DNA of 64,000 nt from assembly GCF_018863395.1 (NCBI RefSeq), contig NZ_JAHKRR010000001.1, positions 62,001 through 126,000 on the forward strand. The letters run 5' to 3'. The DNA comes from Sinomicrobium weinanense. GTDB lineage: Bacteria; Bacteroidota; Bacteroidia; Flavobacteriales; Flavobacteriaceae. Shown in pieces: positions 15,880-24,175 of this stretch. The position numbers and the translations under genes are program-made. The notes below the pieces were generated by a model that worked only from the letters and a program-made list of their open reading frames with translations, was not told where the DNA came from and ran no database searches. Position 1 is the stretch's first letter. Every line of letters begins with the position of its first letter.

Positions 15880-17610
15880 ATGGATATGGTGCGTTTATCA
15901 TTGACACCTAATGCGCTCCAGATATTGGAAGAGCGCTATCTGCTCCGGGATCCGGACGGAAAGGTTATGGAAACCCCGGAAGAAATGTTCCGGAGGGTCT
16001 CGGAATGGATTGCCGGGACAGAAAGGAATAACAGGGAGTATTGGGAAGCAAGGTTCTTCCGGATGATGAACAACCTGGAGTTCCTGCCCAATTCCCCCAC
16101 CCTGATGAATGCAGGTTTGCCCGGGGGCCAGTTAAGCGCTTGTTTTGTGTTGCCGGTAGAAGACAGCCTCGACGCTATTTTTACCTCACTTAAAAATGCG
16201 GCACTGATCCACCAGAGCGGGGGAGGCACCGGGTATAATTTTTCAAGGCTCCGTCCAAAGGGGGCCCTGGTCAGTACTTCCAAGGGGTTTTCTTCCGGTC
16301 CTGTAGCCTTTATGAAGATTTACGATGCTGCAACCGAACACGTAAAGCAGGGGGGAAAGCGAAGAGGGGCCAATATGGGTATTCTGAATGTGGATCATCC
16401 CGATATCGAAGAATTTATTTCCGTTAAAACGGACCGGGTAAGCCTTCGGAACTTTAACATCTCCGTGGGAATTACAGACCGCTTTATGGCCGCTGTGGAA
16501 AAGGACCTCTCCTGGGGTTTGAAAGACCCCAGAACCGGGCGTGCGGTGCGGAATATACCCGCCAAAAAACTATGGGATCAGATTACCGGAACAGCCTGGG
16601 CCACGGGAGACCCGGGACTGATCTTCCTCGATAGCATCAACCGGGATAATCCTACTCCCGGACTGGGTGAGATACGGAGTACCAACCCATGCGGGGAGGT
16701 CCCCCTGCTCGATTACGAAAGTTGCAACCTGGGATCGGTCAATCTCTCCAAAATGGTAACCGCACATGGAGGGAATTATGAGATCGACTTTAACAGGCTG
16801 GCCGAAACGGTGCATGCGGCCATACGTTTCCTGGACAATGTCATACATGCCAATCACTACCTCTTACCCCAGATCAAATCCATAAGCCTTAAAAACAGGA
16901 AAATCGGCCTCGGGCTTATGGGATGGGCAGAATTGCTTATGCTCATGGAAATACCATATGCATCTACGGGAGCGGTAAAACTGGCAGAAAAACTCATGGC
17001 ATTTGTAAGGAAGGAAAGTTATAAGGCGTCTGCAAGCCTGGCCGAAGAAAGGGGATGTTTCCCTTCCTGGACGGAAAGCAGGTTTTACCCGGATCAAAAA
17101 ATGCGGAATGCCACCTGTAACAGTATCGCTCCCACCGGGACAATTTCTGTCATAGCCGACACCTCGTATTCCATAGAACCCTTGTATGCCCTGGCATACA
17201 GGCGTGTGGGGATACTCGGAGGAAAATCGCAACAGGAACTTAACAAAGTTTTCAAAACAAAAATATCCCGGATGGGCTACTGGAGCGAACACCTGGAGAA
17301 TACGGTATTGCAAACGGGTTCCATTCAAAAAATACAGGGCATTCCCGAACAGGTGAAAAATATCTTTAAGACCAGCCTGGATATTCCCTGGGAATTTCAC
17401 CTGCAACACCAAAGGGCTTTCCAGACATTCACGGACAATTCGGTTTCCAAGACCATTAACCTTCCGGCAGAAGCCGGGGCCGGGGATATTTCCGATGTGT
17501 ATATGACAGCATGGAAGTACGGATTGAAAGGGATAACCATATACAGGGACGGGAGCAAGGAAAAACAGGTGCTGCAAAGATGTAATGTCAGTGCTCCCGG
17601 GGCCTGTTAA
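15880..17610 (+). CDS. nrdJ: Class II (adenosylcobalamin-dependent) ribonucleotide reductase, compact form
   Basis: A 576-residue reductase converting ribonucleotides to deoxyribonucleotides without oxygen. The active-site set is complete: C88 in GQLSACFVLP and C282 in ESCNLGSVNL as the redox pair, and C271 and E273 in the motif NPCGE. The 11-residue gap between C271 and C282 is that of class II enzymes. The tail carries C568 and C576 for re-reduction. It is shorter than most NrdJ proteins and has no N-terminal ATP-cone, although an ATP-cone protein is encoded at 21938. An oxygen-independent reductase fits a low-oxygen regulon. Its stop overlaps the convergent DUF2267 gene by 4 nt. Confidence 0.93.
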   Translation: MDMVRLSLTPNALQILEERYLLRDPDGKVMETPEEMFRRVSEWIAGTERNNREYWEARFFRMMNNLEFLPNSPTLMNAGLPGGQLSACFVLPVEDSLDAIFTSLKNAALIHQSGGGTGYNFSRLRPKGALVSTSKGFSSGPVAFMKIYDAATEHVKQGGKRRGANMGILNVDHPDIEEFISVKTDRVSLRNFNISVGITDRFMAAVEKDLSWGLKDPRTGRAVRNIPAKKLWDQITGTAWATGDPGLIFLDSINRDNPTPGLGEIRSTNPCGEVPLLDYESCNLGSVNLSKMVTAHGGNYEIDFNRLAETVHAAIRFLDNVIHANHYLLPQIKSISLKNRKIGLGLMGWAELLMLMEIPYASTGAVKLAEKLMAFVRKESYKASASLAEERGCFPSWTESRFYPDQKMRNATCNSIAPTGTISVIADTSYSIEPLYALAYRRVGILGGKSQQELNKVFKTKISRMGYWSEHLENTVLQTGSIQKIQGIPEQVKNIFKTSLDIPWEFHLQHQRAFQTFTDNSVSKTINLPAEAGAGDISDVYMTAWKYGLKGITIYRDGSKEKQVLQRCNVSAPGAC

Positions 17611-18056
17611 AACATGACACTGTGATATATCAGGGGTTTCAGGTCCTTGGGCAGACCGGTACGTATATCTTCCAGTTCTCCCAGGGAGATGTACTTTCTG
17701 AGGGAAATAAATGTGGTCTGGATATAATTTTCGGCCAGGTCATCCGATTCGAAATCACAGATGGAAGCAGGGCCGTCGAAACTCCGGACCAGATCGATGA
17801 ATTCCGTAATGTTCTTTATCTTTTCCCGTTTGGATTTTAATGTCCATCCGTTGACATAGACAGCTTTCAGGAACATGGGAAATTGTGCTATAAGCTGCAG
17901 GGATTCTTCCGGGGGGATGATCTCGCGAAGGGCGTGTAGCACAGCAGAGAGTATCCTCCCGGCTCTTTCCTTATCATTTCCCAGGTTCAGGTCTTTGGCA
18001 TATCCTTTTAAAAAGGTATTGGCCTCCGTGGCGTACTGGTTAAAATTGAGTGCCAT
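17607..18056 (-). CDS. DUF2267-family protein
   Basis: A 149-residue, mostly helical protein resembling DUF2267, a family of small cytoplasmic proteins often found with stress genes and without known activity. Features include ERAGRILSAVLHALREIIPPEE in the first half and an acidic segment CDFESDDLAE. It is second in a two-gene operon after the WG-repeat protein, with a 4-nt gap. It converges with nrdJ and the two genes overlap by 4 nt. Confidence 0.75.
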   Translation of the reverse strand: MALNFNQYATEANTFLKGYAKDLNLGNDKERAGRILSAVLHALREIIPPEESLQLIAQFPMFLKAVYVNGWTLKSKREKIKNITEFIDLVRSFDGPASICDFESDDLAENYIQTTFISLRKYISLGELEDIRTGLPKDLKPLIYHSVMF

Positions 18057-18060
18057 TGTA

Positions 18061-18645
18061 TTAAAATTTATAAATGTTCCACATTCCGTTTTTGTCCCTT
18101 GTCCCTACGAGCTGGGGAGATAATAGTTCAGCTTCTATCCGGGGCTGTCTGTATCTCTTTTCAGATAACAGAATTCCCTTGAGCTGCCTCAGATACCGAA
18201 CGATTTCTCCTTTTGGGTTTATCATGACTTCATCAAATTCGTTGGCGATGATATCCATGTCCAGGTATTCGTTTTTTCCGCGGACCGTTTTACTCCGCAC
18301 AATGGCAAAGGCCAGGCCATTGCTGAAGGAAGTAGCATTGAGAAAAGCGGGGGAAATCACTGTTTTTCCGGTTTTGTCCATATACCCGTAATAGGTAATT
18401 CCTTCTTTTGTTTCCTTGATCAGGCAAAGGCCTTCACTAAATGCGGGAGGGTTTTCACGGACTGCGATGTCCTGCCTGAAATCGATAACCAGGTCCCCGC
18501 CGGGATTAATAAATCCCCATTCCCCGTTCTTTTCAACAGCGATAAGACCGTCAGAAAGTTTTCCGATTCTCGATATACCGGAAATATGCTGTGCGGAAAG
18601 GGAAATACCCGATAACAGCAGCGTCCAGAAAATAATCTTTTTCAT
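18061..18645 (-). CDS. Secreted WG-repeat protein
   Basis: A 194-residue protein with an N-terminal signal peptide (cleavage probably after SLSA near residue 18) and WG-type repeats: EKNGEWGFINPGGDLVI, then YYGYMDKTGKTVISPAF, then a degenerate unit ending KNGMWNIY. WG repeats (KWGFI) are binding modules of unknown ligand. It is first in the operon with DUF2267 and starts 25 nt after the -7 element of the Crp/Fnr-box promoter at 18671-18713. Confidence 0.8.
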   Translation of the reverse strand: MKKIIFWTLLLSGISLSAQHISGISRIGKLSDGLIAVEKNGEWGFINPGGDLVIDFRQDIAVRENPPAFSEGLCLIKETKEGITYYGYMDKTGKTVISPAFLNATSFSNGLAFAIVRSKTVRGKNEYLDMDIIANEFDEVMINPKGEIVRYLRQLKGILLSEKRYRQPRIEAELLSPQLVGTRDKNGMWNIYKF

Positions 18646-18670
18646 TTTTTCCTGATTTTAAAGTTTGTGT

Positions 18671-18713
18671 TGAAAGTATATGAAATATGTCATGTATAAA
18701 ATGATAAATATCA
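18671..18713 (-). promoter_or_regulatory. Crp/Fnr-type box plus -7 element for the WG-repeat operon
   Basis: On the minus strand TGATATTTATCA (18713-18702) precedes TACTTTCA (18678-18671) by exactly 23 bp. The same 12-mer, in its own reading direction, is used by the divergent promoter at 18735. Confidence 0.75.
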
Positions 18714-18734
18714 GTGTATAAGAGAGTGGTACAT

Positions 18735-18777
18735 TGATATTTATCATGTTTTTTGTTCCGGGGGAGCTTTATTTTTG
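18735..18777 (+). promoter_or_regulatory. Crp/Fnr-type box plus -7 element for the usp-usp...cls operon
   Basis: TGATATTTATCA (18735-18746) precedes TATTTTTG (18770-18777), a perfect TANNTTTG, by exactly 23 bp. The predicted start site near 18783 lies after the ATG at 18781, so translation should begin at the ATG at 18799. Confidence 0.78.
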
Positions 18778-18798
18778 ACGATGTATAAAAAACGCAAA

Positions 18799-19614
18799 AT
18801 GAAAAAAATACTATTGCCCACCGACTTTTCCGACAATGCCTGGAATGCCATCGCATATGCCCTTGAAATGTTTAAAAAGGAGGAGTGTGAGTTTTATGTG
18901 CTGCACACCTATATACCCGCTTTCTACGAGGTGGATTATCACGGGATGATAGAAGATACCTTATCCGGGTTGCAAACAACGCTCGAAAGGATCGGCCGGG
19001 AATTTCCCAATGAAAAACACAGGTTTCATTCGCATTCGGATTTTGACCAGCTTACGGATAAGGTAAGAGCTATAACCGAAGTGGAGGGAATAGACATGAT
19101 AGTGATGGGGACCAAAGGCGCCACAGGGGCCCGGCGGATCTTATTCGGGAGCAATACCGTTTTTGTGATGCGGAAAGCCACGGTCCCGGTATTGGCTGTT
19201 CCCGACAGGTATGCATATAAAGGAATAAAAAGAATACTGTTTCCTACGGATTATCTGAGGCATTTTAAAAAAGGGGAATTACAACCCCTGGTGGATATGG
19301 CAAAAAAACATCGATCCGGGCTTACCGTACTTCACGTGGAAGAAGACCTGAAGTGGACGGAACAGGAACAAAAGAACAAGGAAAAATTAAGGGATCTTTT
19401 AGCCGGTATCGATTTTGAATTTATTGTTGTCCGGGACACGGACATATCGGCAGCCATACAGGACCATATACGTGATAATCATTACGACCTGTTAGCCATG
19501 CTGCACAGAAAGCATTCCTTTCTGGGAAGATTACTAATAAGACAAAATGTGGCCAATATCGGGTTTGACCTGAAAATCCCCTTCCTGGTACTTCAGGGGG
19601 CTCCCGTAAAATAG
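18799..19614 (+). CDS. Universal stress protein, two UspA domains
   Basis: A 271-residue tandem UspA protein. Domain one has IVMGTKGATGARRILFGSNT, the G-2x-G-9x-G-S ATP site; domain two starts at IKRILFPTDY and lacks it. I chose the ATG at 18799 (MKKILLPTDF), not the in-frame ATG at 18781. The -7 element at 18770-18777 places the transcript start beyond 18781, and the other four usp genes begin MK(R/Q)IL(L/I/V)PTDF. It is the first gene of a long plus-strand operon ending in cardiolipin synthase, 7 nt before the next usp. Confidence 0.92.
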   Translation: MKKILLPTDFSDNAWNAIAYALEMFKKEECEFYVLHTYIPAFYEVDYHGMIEDTLSGLQTTLERIGREFPNEKHRFHSHSDFDQLTDKVRAITEVEGIDMIVMGTKGATGARRILFGSNTVFVMRKATVPVLAVPDRYAYKGIKRILFPTDYLRHFKKGELQPLVDMAKKHRSGLTVLHVEEDLKWTEQEQKNKEKLRDLLAGIDFEFIVVRDTDISAAIQDHIRDNHYDLLAMLHRKHSFLGRLLIRQNVANIGFDLKIPFLVLQGAPVK

Positions 19615-19621
19615 CTTAGAT

Positions 19622-20437
19622 ATGAAAAGGATATTGATTCCCACCGATTTTTCTGCCAATGCTCATAAGGCCATGGAATATGCCATATATCTTTTTGAAA
19701 GGGAACCGTGTACCTTCTACCTGTTAAACGCACAGGAAACAGATATGAAGAGTGATCATACAGAAAGAGTGACGGATCCGAATATAAAAATGATGGAAGA
19801 CCTGTTCAAAGAGGTCAACATAAAAAACACGAACCCCGAACATTTTTACGAAAGGGAAATCATATACGATGCTCTGGTAAATGCGGTAGGAAAAACGGTG
19901 ATCTCCCGGAATGTGGATTACATTTTTATGGGAACAAAAGGCTCCACGGCGGCCAGGGAGATCTTTATGGGAAGCAATGCACTGAAGGTGATTAAAAATA
20001 TTGATTTCTGCCCGGTTGTGGCTGTTCCGGAAGCATATGATTATGACCTTCCGGACGAGATTTTGTTCCCCACGGATTTTAAAAGCACTTATGAAGAATT
20101 CGGGCTGAAGCCGCTAAAGGAGATCGCCGGGTTGTGGGGATCAAAAATCAGGATACTGCATATCACGGAAGAAGAACAGTTCAATGAAGTGCAGGTAAAG
20201 AACAGGAAAAAACTGGGAAAGCTGTTAAAAAATTTCACCTATACGCGTGAAGAGATCGTAAAATATGACAACATATCCAAAGTCATTGCCCGGTATTCCA
20301 AAAACAGGGCTATCGGTATGGTGGCCATGATAAACAATAAACACAGTTTCCCGGAAAAACTGTTCCGGGAACCCGTGATCAGAAATGTGGTCTTCAGGAT
20401 AAAAGTCCCTTTTCTGGTGATGCCGGATATTACATGA
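19622..20437 (+). CDS. Universal stress protein, two UspA domains
   Basis: A 271-residue UspA tandem protein, second in the operon. It begins MKRILIPTDF. The ATP motif reads IFMGTKGSTAAREIFMGSNAL, keeping the glycines. The second half begins DEILFPTDFKSTYEEFG and, as in its paralogs, lacks the glycine loop. It is more diverged from the other four than they are from each other, for example with the central segment KNTNPEHFYEREI. A 122-nt gap with no recognised box separates it from the next usp. Confidence 0.9.
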   Translation: MKRILIPTDFSANAHKAMEYAIYLFEREPCTFYLLNAQETDMKSDHTERVTDPNIKMMEDLFKEVNIKNTNPEHFYEREIIYDALVNAVGKTVISRNVDYIFMGTKGSTAAREIFMGSNALKVIKNIDFCPVVAVPEAYDYDLPDEILFPTDFKSTYEEFGLKPLKEIAGLWGSKIRILHITEEEQFNEVQVKNRKKLGKLLKNFTYTREEIVKYDNISKVIARYSKNRAIGMVAMINNKHSFPEKLFREPVIRNVVFRIKVPFLVMPDIT

Positions 20438-20559
20438 ACTTACCAAAAGACATGCAGAGATCAGAAATGAGATAAAGCGGCGATGTTATATCTCATCTCC
20501 TGCCTGTGATGACAGGATAAATAAAAACACCTATGACTAAATTAACTTAGACAGATCTG

Positions 20560-21399
20560 ATGAAACGAATATTAGTACCCACCGATTTTTCCGCCAACGC
20601 AAGAAATGCGGTTGACTATGCTGTTCAACTGTTCGAAGATGAGGCGTGTGAATTTATACTGCTCCATACCTTTGGCGCCGGAAATACCACCAATATGATG
20701 GTTTTACAGGCTTCCAACCCCGCGTACGAGGCGGCACTTGTAAGATCGCAAAAAGGATTGAAGGGGCTTTTCGATATATTGAGTTCTTCGGGAATAAGCC
20801 GGGATCATACTTTTGATATGGTTTCCAGGTACGGCCGCCTGGCCGAAACGGTCAAAGACCTGATTGAAGAACGGAATATCGATATGATCGTCATGGGCAC
20901 CCGGGGAGCGACCGGGGCCAAAGAAAGATGGTTTGGCAGCAATACCGTTGCGGTCATGGAAAGCGTATTTAGCTGCCCGATACTGGCGGTGCCCGAATCT
21001 GCAGGGATAAAGATACCTAAGGGGATCGTATTTCCGTCTTCTTTTAAAAATGCTTATAAAAGAAAAGACCTTGCTCCGTTATTGGAATTGGCGAAGAAAC
21101 ATCGATGTACCGTGAGAATACTGCACATCGGGGACAGGGAAGATCCGGATGAAGAACAACTGGATAACAAGGCCTGTCTTATGGTGAGGCTGGAGGGGAT
21201 AAAAACCCATTATCACGCCCTGACCAATATAGATACGGAAACGGCCATCCACTGTTTTACGGAAAGCCGTGAAGATGTGGACATGATTGCCTTTATGAAC
21301 CAAAAGCACAGTTTATTTAATACAATGCTAAGGAAACCTGTGCTTAAAGGACTGGGGCACCATACGGGGGTCCCCCTGCTTGTTATGTATCGTTCGTAA
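20560..21399 (+). CDS. Universal stress protein, two UspA domains
   Basis: A 279-residue tandem UspA protein with MKRILVPTDF at the start and the intact ATP motif IVMGTRGATGAKERWFGSNT. The second domain begins PKGIVFPSSFKNAYKRKDL. It is the third usp in the operon. The 122-nt spacer before it contains a small CCTG/CAGG inverted repeat but no Crp/Fnr box, so expression probably depends on read-through from 18735 or on an unrecognised promoter. Confidence 0.92.
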   Translation: MKRILVPTDFSANARNAVDYAVQLFEDEACEFILLHTFGAGNTTNMMVLQASNPAYEAALVRSQKGLKGLFDILSSSGISRDHTFDMVSRYGRLAETVKDLIEERNIDMIVMGTRGATGAKERWFGSNTVAVMESVFSCPILAVPESAGIKIPKGIVFPSSFKNAYKRKDLAPLLELAKKHRCTVRILHIGDREDPDEEQLDNKACLMVRLEGIKTHYHALTNIDTETAIHCFTESREDVDMIAFMNQKHSLFNTMLRKPVLKGLGHHTGVPLLVMYRS

Positions 21400-21484
21400 A
21401 TTTATTAACCGGGTATTAATGCTTAAATTTATAGATGCTTCCGGAGCCCGGGGGCAAAGGGTGTAATCTTAAAATCAAAGACTT

Positions 21485-21898
21485 ATGAAAAATATCGGTA
21501 TTTGGATGGACCGGAGAAAAGCCCATCTCGTCACCGTGGAAAAAGGGGATGAAAAAATGGAAACGGTGATCTCGAAGATAGAAGCCTACCGGCCTGTGGG
21601 CGGATCGCGTTCTAAAACGCGCTGGGGCCCCCAGGATGTGGTACAGGACAGTAAATATACGGAAAGGAGAAAGCACCAGATGAAAAGATATTTTGAAGCC
21701 CTGGCAGCAAAGATCAATGATGCGGAGGCCATAGCTATTTACGGCCCCGGCGCTATGGGGCTCAAGTTTGCCGAGTACCTGGAGAAAGATCATAAACCTT
21801 TAAGGGAAAAAGTAAAATGCGTGGAAAAGGCCGATAGTATGACGGCAAACCAGGTAAAGGCGTTGGTACGGGATTTTTTCGTTTCCGGCAGCCTTTAG
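21485..21898 (+). CDS. Hypothetical protein, possible eRF1-domain/host-attachment-like
   Basis: A 137-residue cytoplasmic protein starting MKNIGIWMDRRKAHLVTVE. The order (short N-terminal strand with a DRRKAHL motif, a basic linker, a helical KHQMKRYFEALAAKI segment, then AIAIYGPGAMGLKFAEYLE) is reminiscent of the RNase H-like fold of eRF1 domain 2/3 and the host-attachment protein family. That is fold-level resemblance only. Its position between usp genes and two nucleic-acid-processing proteins makes a ribosome- or RNA-linked stress role plausible but unproven. Confidence 0.6.
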   Translation: MKNIGIWMDRRKAHLVTVEKGDEKMETVISKIEAYRPVGGSRSKTRWGPQDVVQDSKYTERRKHQMKRYFEALAAKINDAEAIAIYGPGAMGLKFAEYLEKDHKPLREKVKCVEKADSMTANQVKALVRDFFVSGSL

Positions 21899-21937
21899 TG
21901 ATGCGTAAGGAAATACTGTTGAACCCGATTTGAAAAC

Positions 21938-22792
21938 ATGAGTAATCCCCATTCGTTTAAAATTACAAAGGCCTCGGGAGAGCAAGCCGATTTTTCTTAT
22001 GAGAAGCTCCGGGCCTCCCTGAAACACACCGGGGCGGGAGACCAGCTTATAGAACATATTATACGGACGGTTCACGATGAGCTTTACCCCGGTATTTCCA
22101 CCCGGGAAATATACAACCGAGCTTTTGCCATGCTTCGGAAAGATACCCCGGTATTTGCTTCAAAGTACAAACTCAAAAAGGCAATTTACGAACTGGGGCC
22201 GTCCGGTTTTCCCTTTGAGAGGTTTATAGGAGCGGTTTTGCAGTATTCGGGGTATAAAAATGAAATAGGAAAGGTGATCCCGGGAACCTGTGTGCATCAT
22301 GAAATTGATGTCTTTGCACGGAAAAACGGGACAGTAACCCTGGTAGAGTGTAAATTCCATGGTGATCAAGGCAGAAAATGCGATGTTAAGATCCCCCTCT
22401 ATATTCATTCCAGGTTCCTGGACATAAACAGCGCCTGGAAGGCGCATGCCGAAAACAATTTGACAGGGTCATGGGTGGTGACCAATACCCGTTTTACGTT
22501 CGACGCCCTGAAATACGGCCGGTGTGCCGGACTTTATTTGTTGAGCTGGGACCATCCTGAAGAAAACAGCCTGAAAGACCGGATAGACCGCCTCGGGTTG
22601 CATCCCGTCACATCTTCCACTTTAATGACAAAGCGGGAAAAACAGTTTTTGCTGGATAAGGGCATCGTACTTTGCAGGGATCTGCACAAAGAATCCTTTA
22701 TGCTCGATCATATCGGCGTTTCCGAAAAAAGGAAGAAAAATATACTGCGGGAGATCTGTGAACTGTGCCATGTAAATCGCCTCGCGGAATGA
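21938..22792 (+). CDS. ATP-cone domain fused to a PD-(D/E)XK nuclease-like domain
   Basis: A 284-residue protein with three parts. Residues 1 to about 95 match an ATP-cone (FKITKASGEQADFSYEKLRAS), the nucleotide-sensing domain usual in ribonucleotide reductases and NrdR. Residues about 96-200 match an Mrr-like endonuclease fold with D124, E137 and K139 in HEIDVFARKNG...VECKF. The C-terminus (235-284) is a helix-hairpin-helix-like segment. Both catalytic acids and the Lys are present, so it could be an active nucleotide-gated nuclease. It overlaps the next gene by 4 nt. Confidence 0.8.
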   Translation: MSNPHSFKITKASGEQADFSYEKLRASLKHTGAGDQLIEHIIRTVHDELYPGISTREIYNRAFAMLRKDTPVFASKYKLKKAIYELGPSGFPFERFIGAVLQYSGYKNEIGKVIPGTCVHHEIDVFARKNGTVTLVECKFHGDQGRKCDVKIPLYIHSRFLDINSAWKAHAENNLTGSWVVTNTRFTFDALKYGRCAGLYLLSWDHPEENSLKDRIDRLGLHPVTSSTLMTKREKQFLLDKGIVLCRDLHKESFMLDHIGVSEKRKKNILREICELCHVNRLAE

Positions 22793-24162
22793 AAAAAGAG
22801 GTCAAAATACATTTCCTGGGAGCCGCCGGGACTGTTACGGGCTCCAAATTCCTGGTAAAGACTTCAGACCTGAAGTTTCTGATAGACTGCGGATTGTTCC
22901 AGGGCGCCAAGTCATGGCGGGAACTGAACTGGCAGGGGATGAAGTTCGACGTAACAAAGCTGGATGTTGTACTTCTTACCCACGGCCACCTCGATCATGT
23001 AGGGTATTTGCCCAGGCTGGTAAAACAGGGGTTTAGAGGCAAGATATATGGTACTGCCCCTACACTGGCCATAACCCGGATCATATTAAAAGACAGTGCC
23101 AAAATACAGGAGGAAGATGCCGAACTCGCCAATAAAGAAGGGTTTTCCAGGCACCACCCGGCCCTGCCGTTATATACGGAAGAGGATGTGGAAAAGACCC
23201 TGCAATACCTGGAAACACAGCCCTGTGACCACTGGATACGTTTATCCGGGGATATTGCCGTGCGGTTCCGGTATAACGGTCACATTTTGGGAGCGACGTT
23301 TATAGAAACGGACATCTATGGCAAACGCTTTGTGTTTTCCGGGGATATCGGCAGGCCGGGCGACCTGCTTTTGTTTGATCCCGACAAACCGGATAAGGCC
23401 GATTATCTCTTTATAGAGACCACCTATGGCGACCGCATCCATTCCGGGGAAGATGCACGGGAGATACTTGCCTCCATGATCGGGGAAACCATACACAAAA
23501 GAGGGAACCTGATTATCCCGAGTTTTGCCGTGGAGCGAACACAGGTACTGATCGTTCTGTTATGGGAGCTGTATAAAAAAAATAAGATACCCCGTATCCC
23601 GGTGGTCATAGACAGTCCGATGGGAGAAGAGGTCCTGCGGGTTTTTCTGCAGTACCCGGACTGGCATAAGGTAAGCCGGGATGAATTCAGGGCGGTATTA
23701 AACTATGTGAAAATTGTCGATTCTTACCGGGAAACCTGGAATGTCATAGACAATACCCAGCCCAAAATAGTGATTGCCGGGAGCGGTATGGCTACCGGGG
23801 GAAGGGTACTGACCTATTTGAAACAGCTTATCGATGAAGAAAGTACTACCGTACTTCTGGTAGGCTTCCAGGCCGAAGGGACCAGGGGAAGGGACCTTAA
23901 GGAAGGGGCGAAGGAGATCAGGTTTTTCGGCAAATATTATCCTGTGCGTGCCCGGATCGAATGCCTGGACGCTCTTTCGGCCCATGCAGATCAAAAAGAA
24001 TTATTAAATTGGTTATCCGGAATAGAAGGAAAGCCGGAAAAAGTTTTTCTCATCCACGGAGAGCCTGAAAGCGCACGGGTTTTCGGGGAGAAAATTAAAG
24101 AGGTATATTCCTGGGATTCCTGTATCCCGGAACACAATGATGTTATAAGATTATTACTTTAA
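22789..24162 (+). CDS. Metallo-beta-lactamase/beta-CASP RNase-like protein
   Basis: A 457-residue protein with the zinc motif H65-G-H67-L-D69-H70, a beta-CASP insertion, and the C-terminal SAHADQKELLNWL and FLIHGEPES motifs. This layout is that of the CPSF-73/YSH1-like RNA processing nucleases (RMMBL group) that cleave or trim RNA. The ATG at 22789 overlaps the previous stop (ATGA). I prefer it over the in-frame ATG at 22765 because the conserved fold begins at VKIHFLGAAGTVTGSKF. It is followed 13 nt later by cardiolipin synthase. Confidence 0.9.
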   Translation: MKKEVKIHFLGAAGTVTGSKFLVKTSDLKFLIDCGLFQGAKSWRELNWQGMKFDVTKLDVVLLTHGHLDHVGYLPRLVKQGFRGKIYGTAPTLAITRIILKDSAKIQEEDAELANKEGFSRHHPALPLYTEEDVEKTLQYLETQPCDHWIRLSGDIAVRFRYNGHILGATFIETDIYGKRFVFSGDIGRPGDLLLFDPDKPDKADYLFIETTYGDRIHSGEDAREILASMIGETIHKRGNLIIPSFAVERTQVLIVLLWELYKKNKIPRIPVVIDSPMGEEVLRVFLQYPDWHKVSRDEFRAVLNYVKIVDSYRETWNVIDNTQPKIVIAGSGMATGGRVLTYLKQLIDEESTTVLLVGFQAEGTRGRDLKEGAKEIRFFGKYYPVRARIECLDALSAHADQKELLNWLSGIEGKPEKVFLIHGEPESARVFGEKIKEVYSWDSCIPEHNDVIRLLL

Positions 24163-24175
24163 TACCTGTTGGTCA

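Noticed and set aside
18781-18798. Upstream in-frame ATG for the first usp of the plus operon
   Set aside because: It lies 4 nt after the -7 element and before or at the expected transcript start; all paralogs begin at the position corresponding to 18799.
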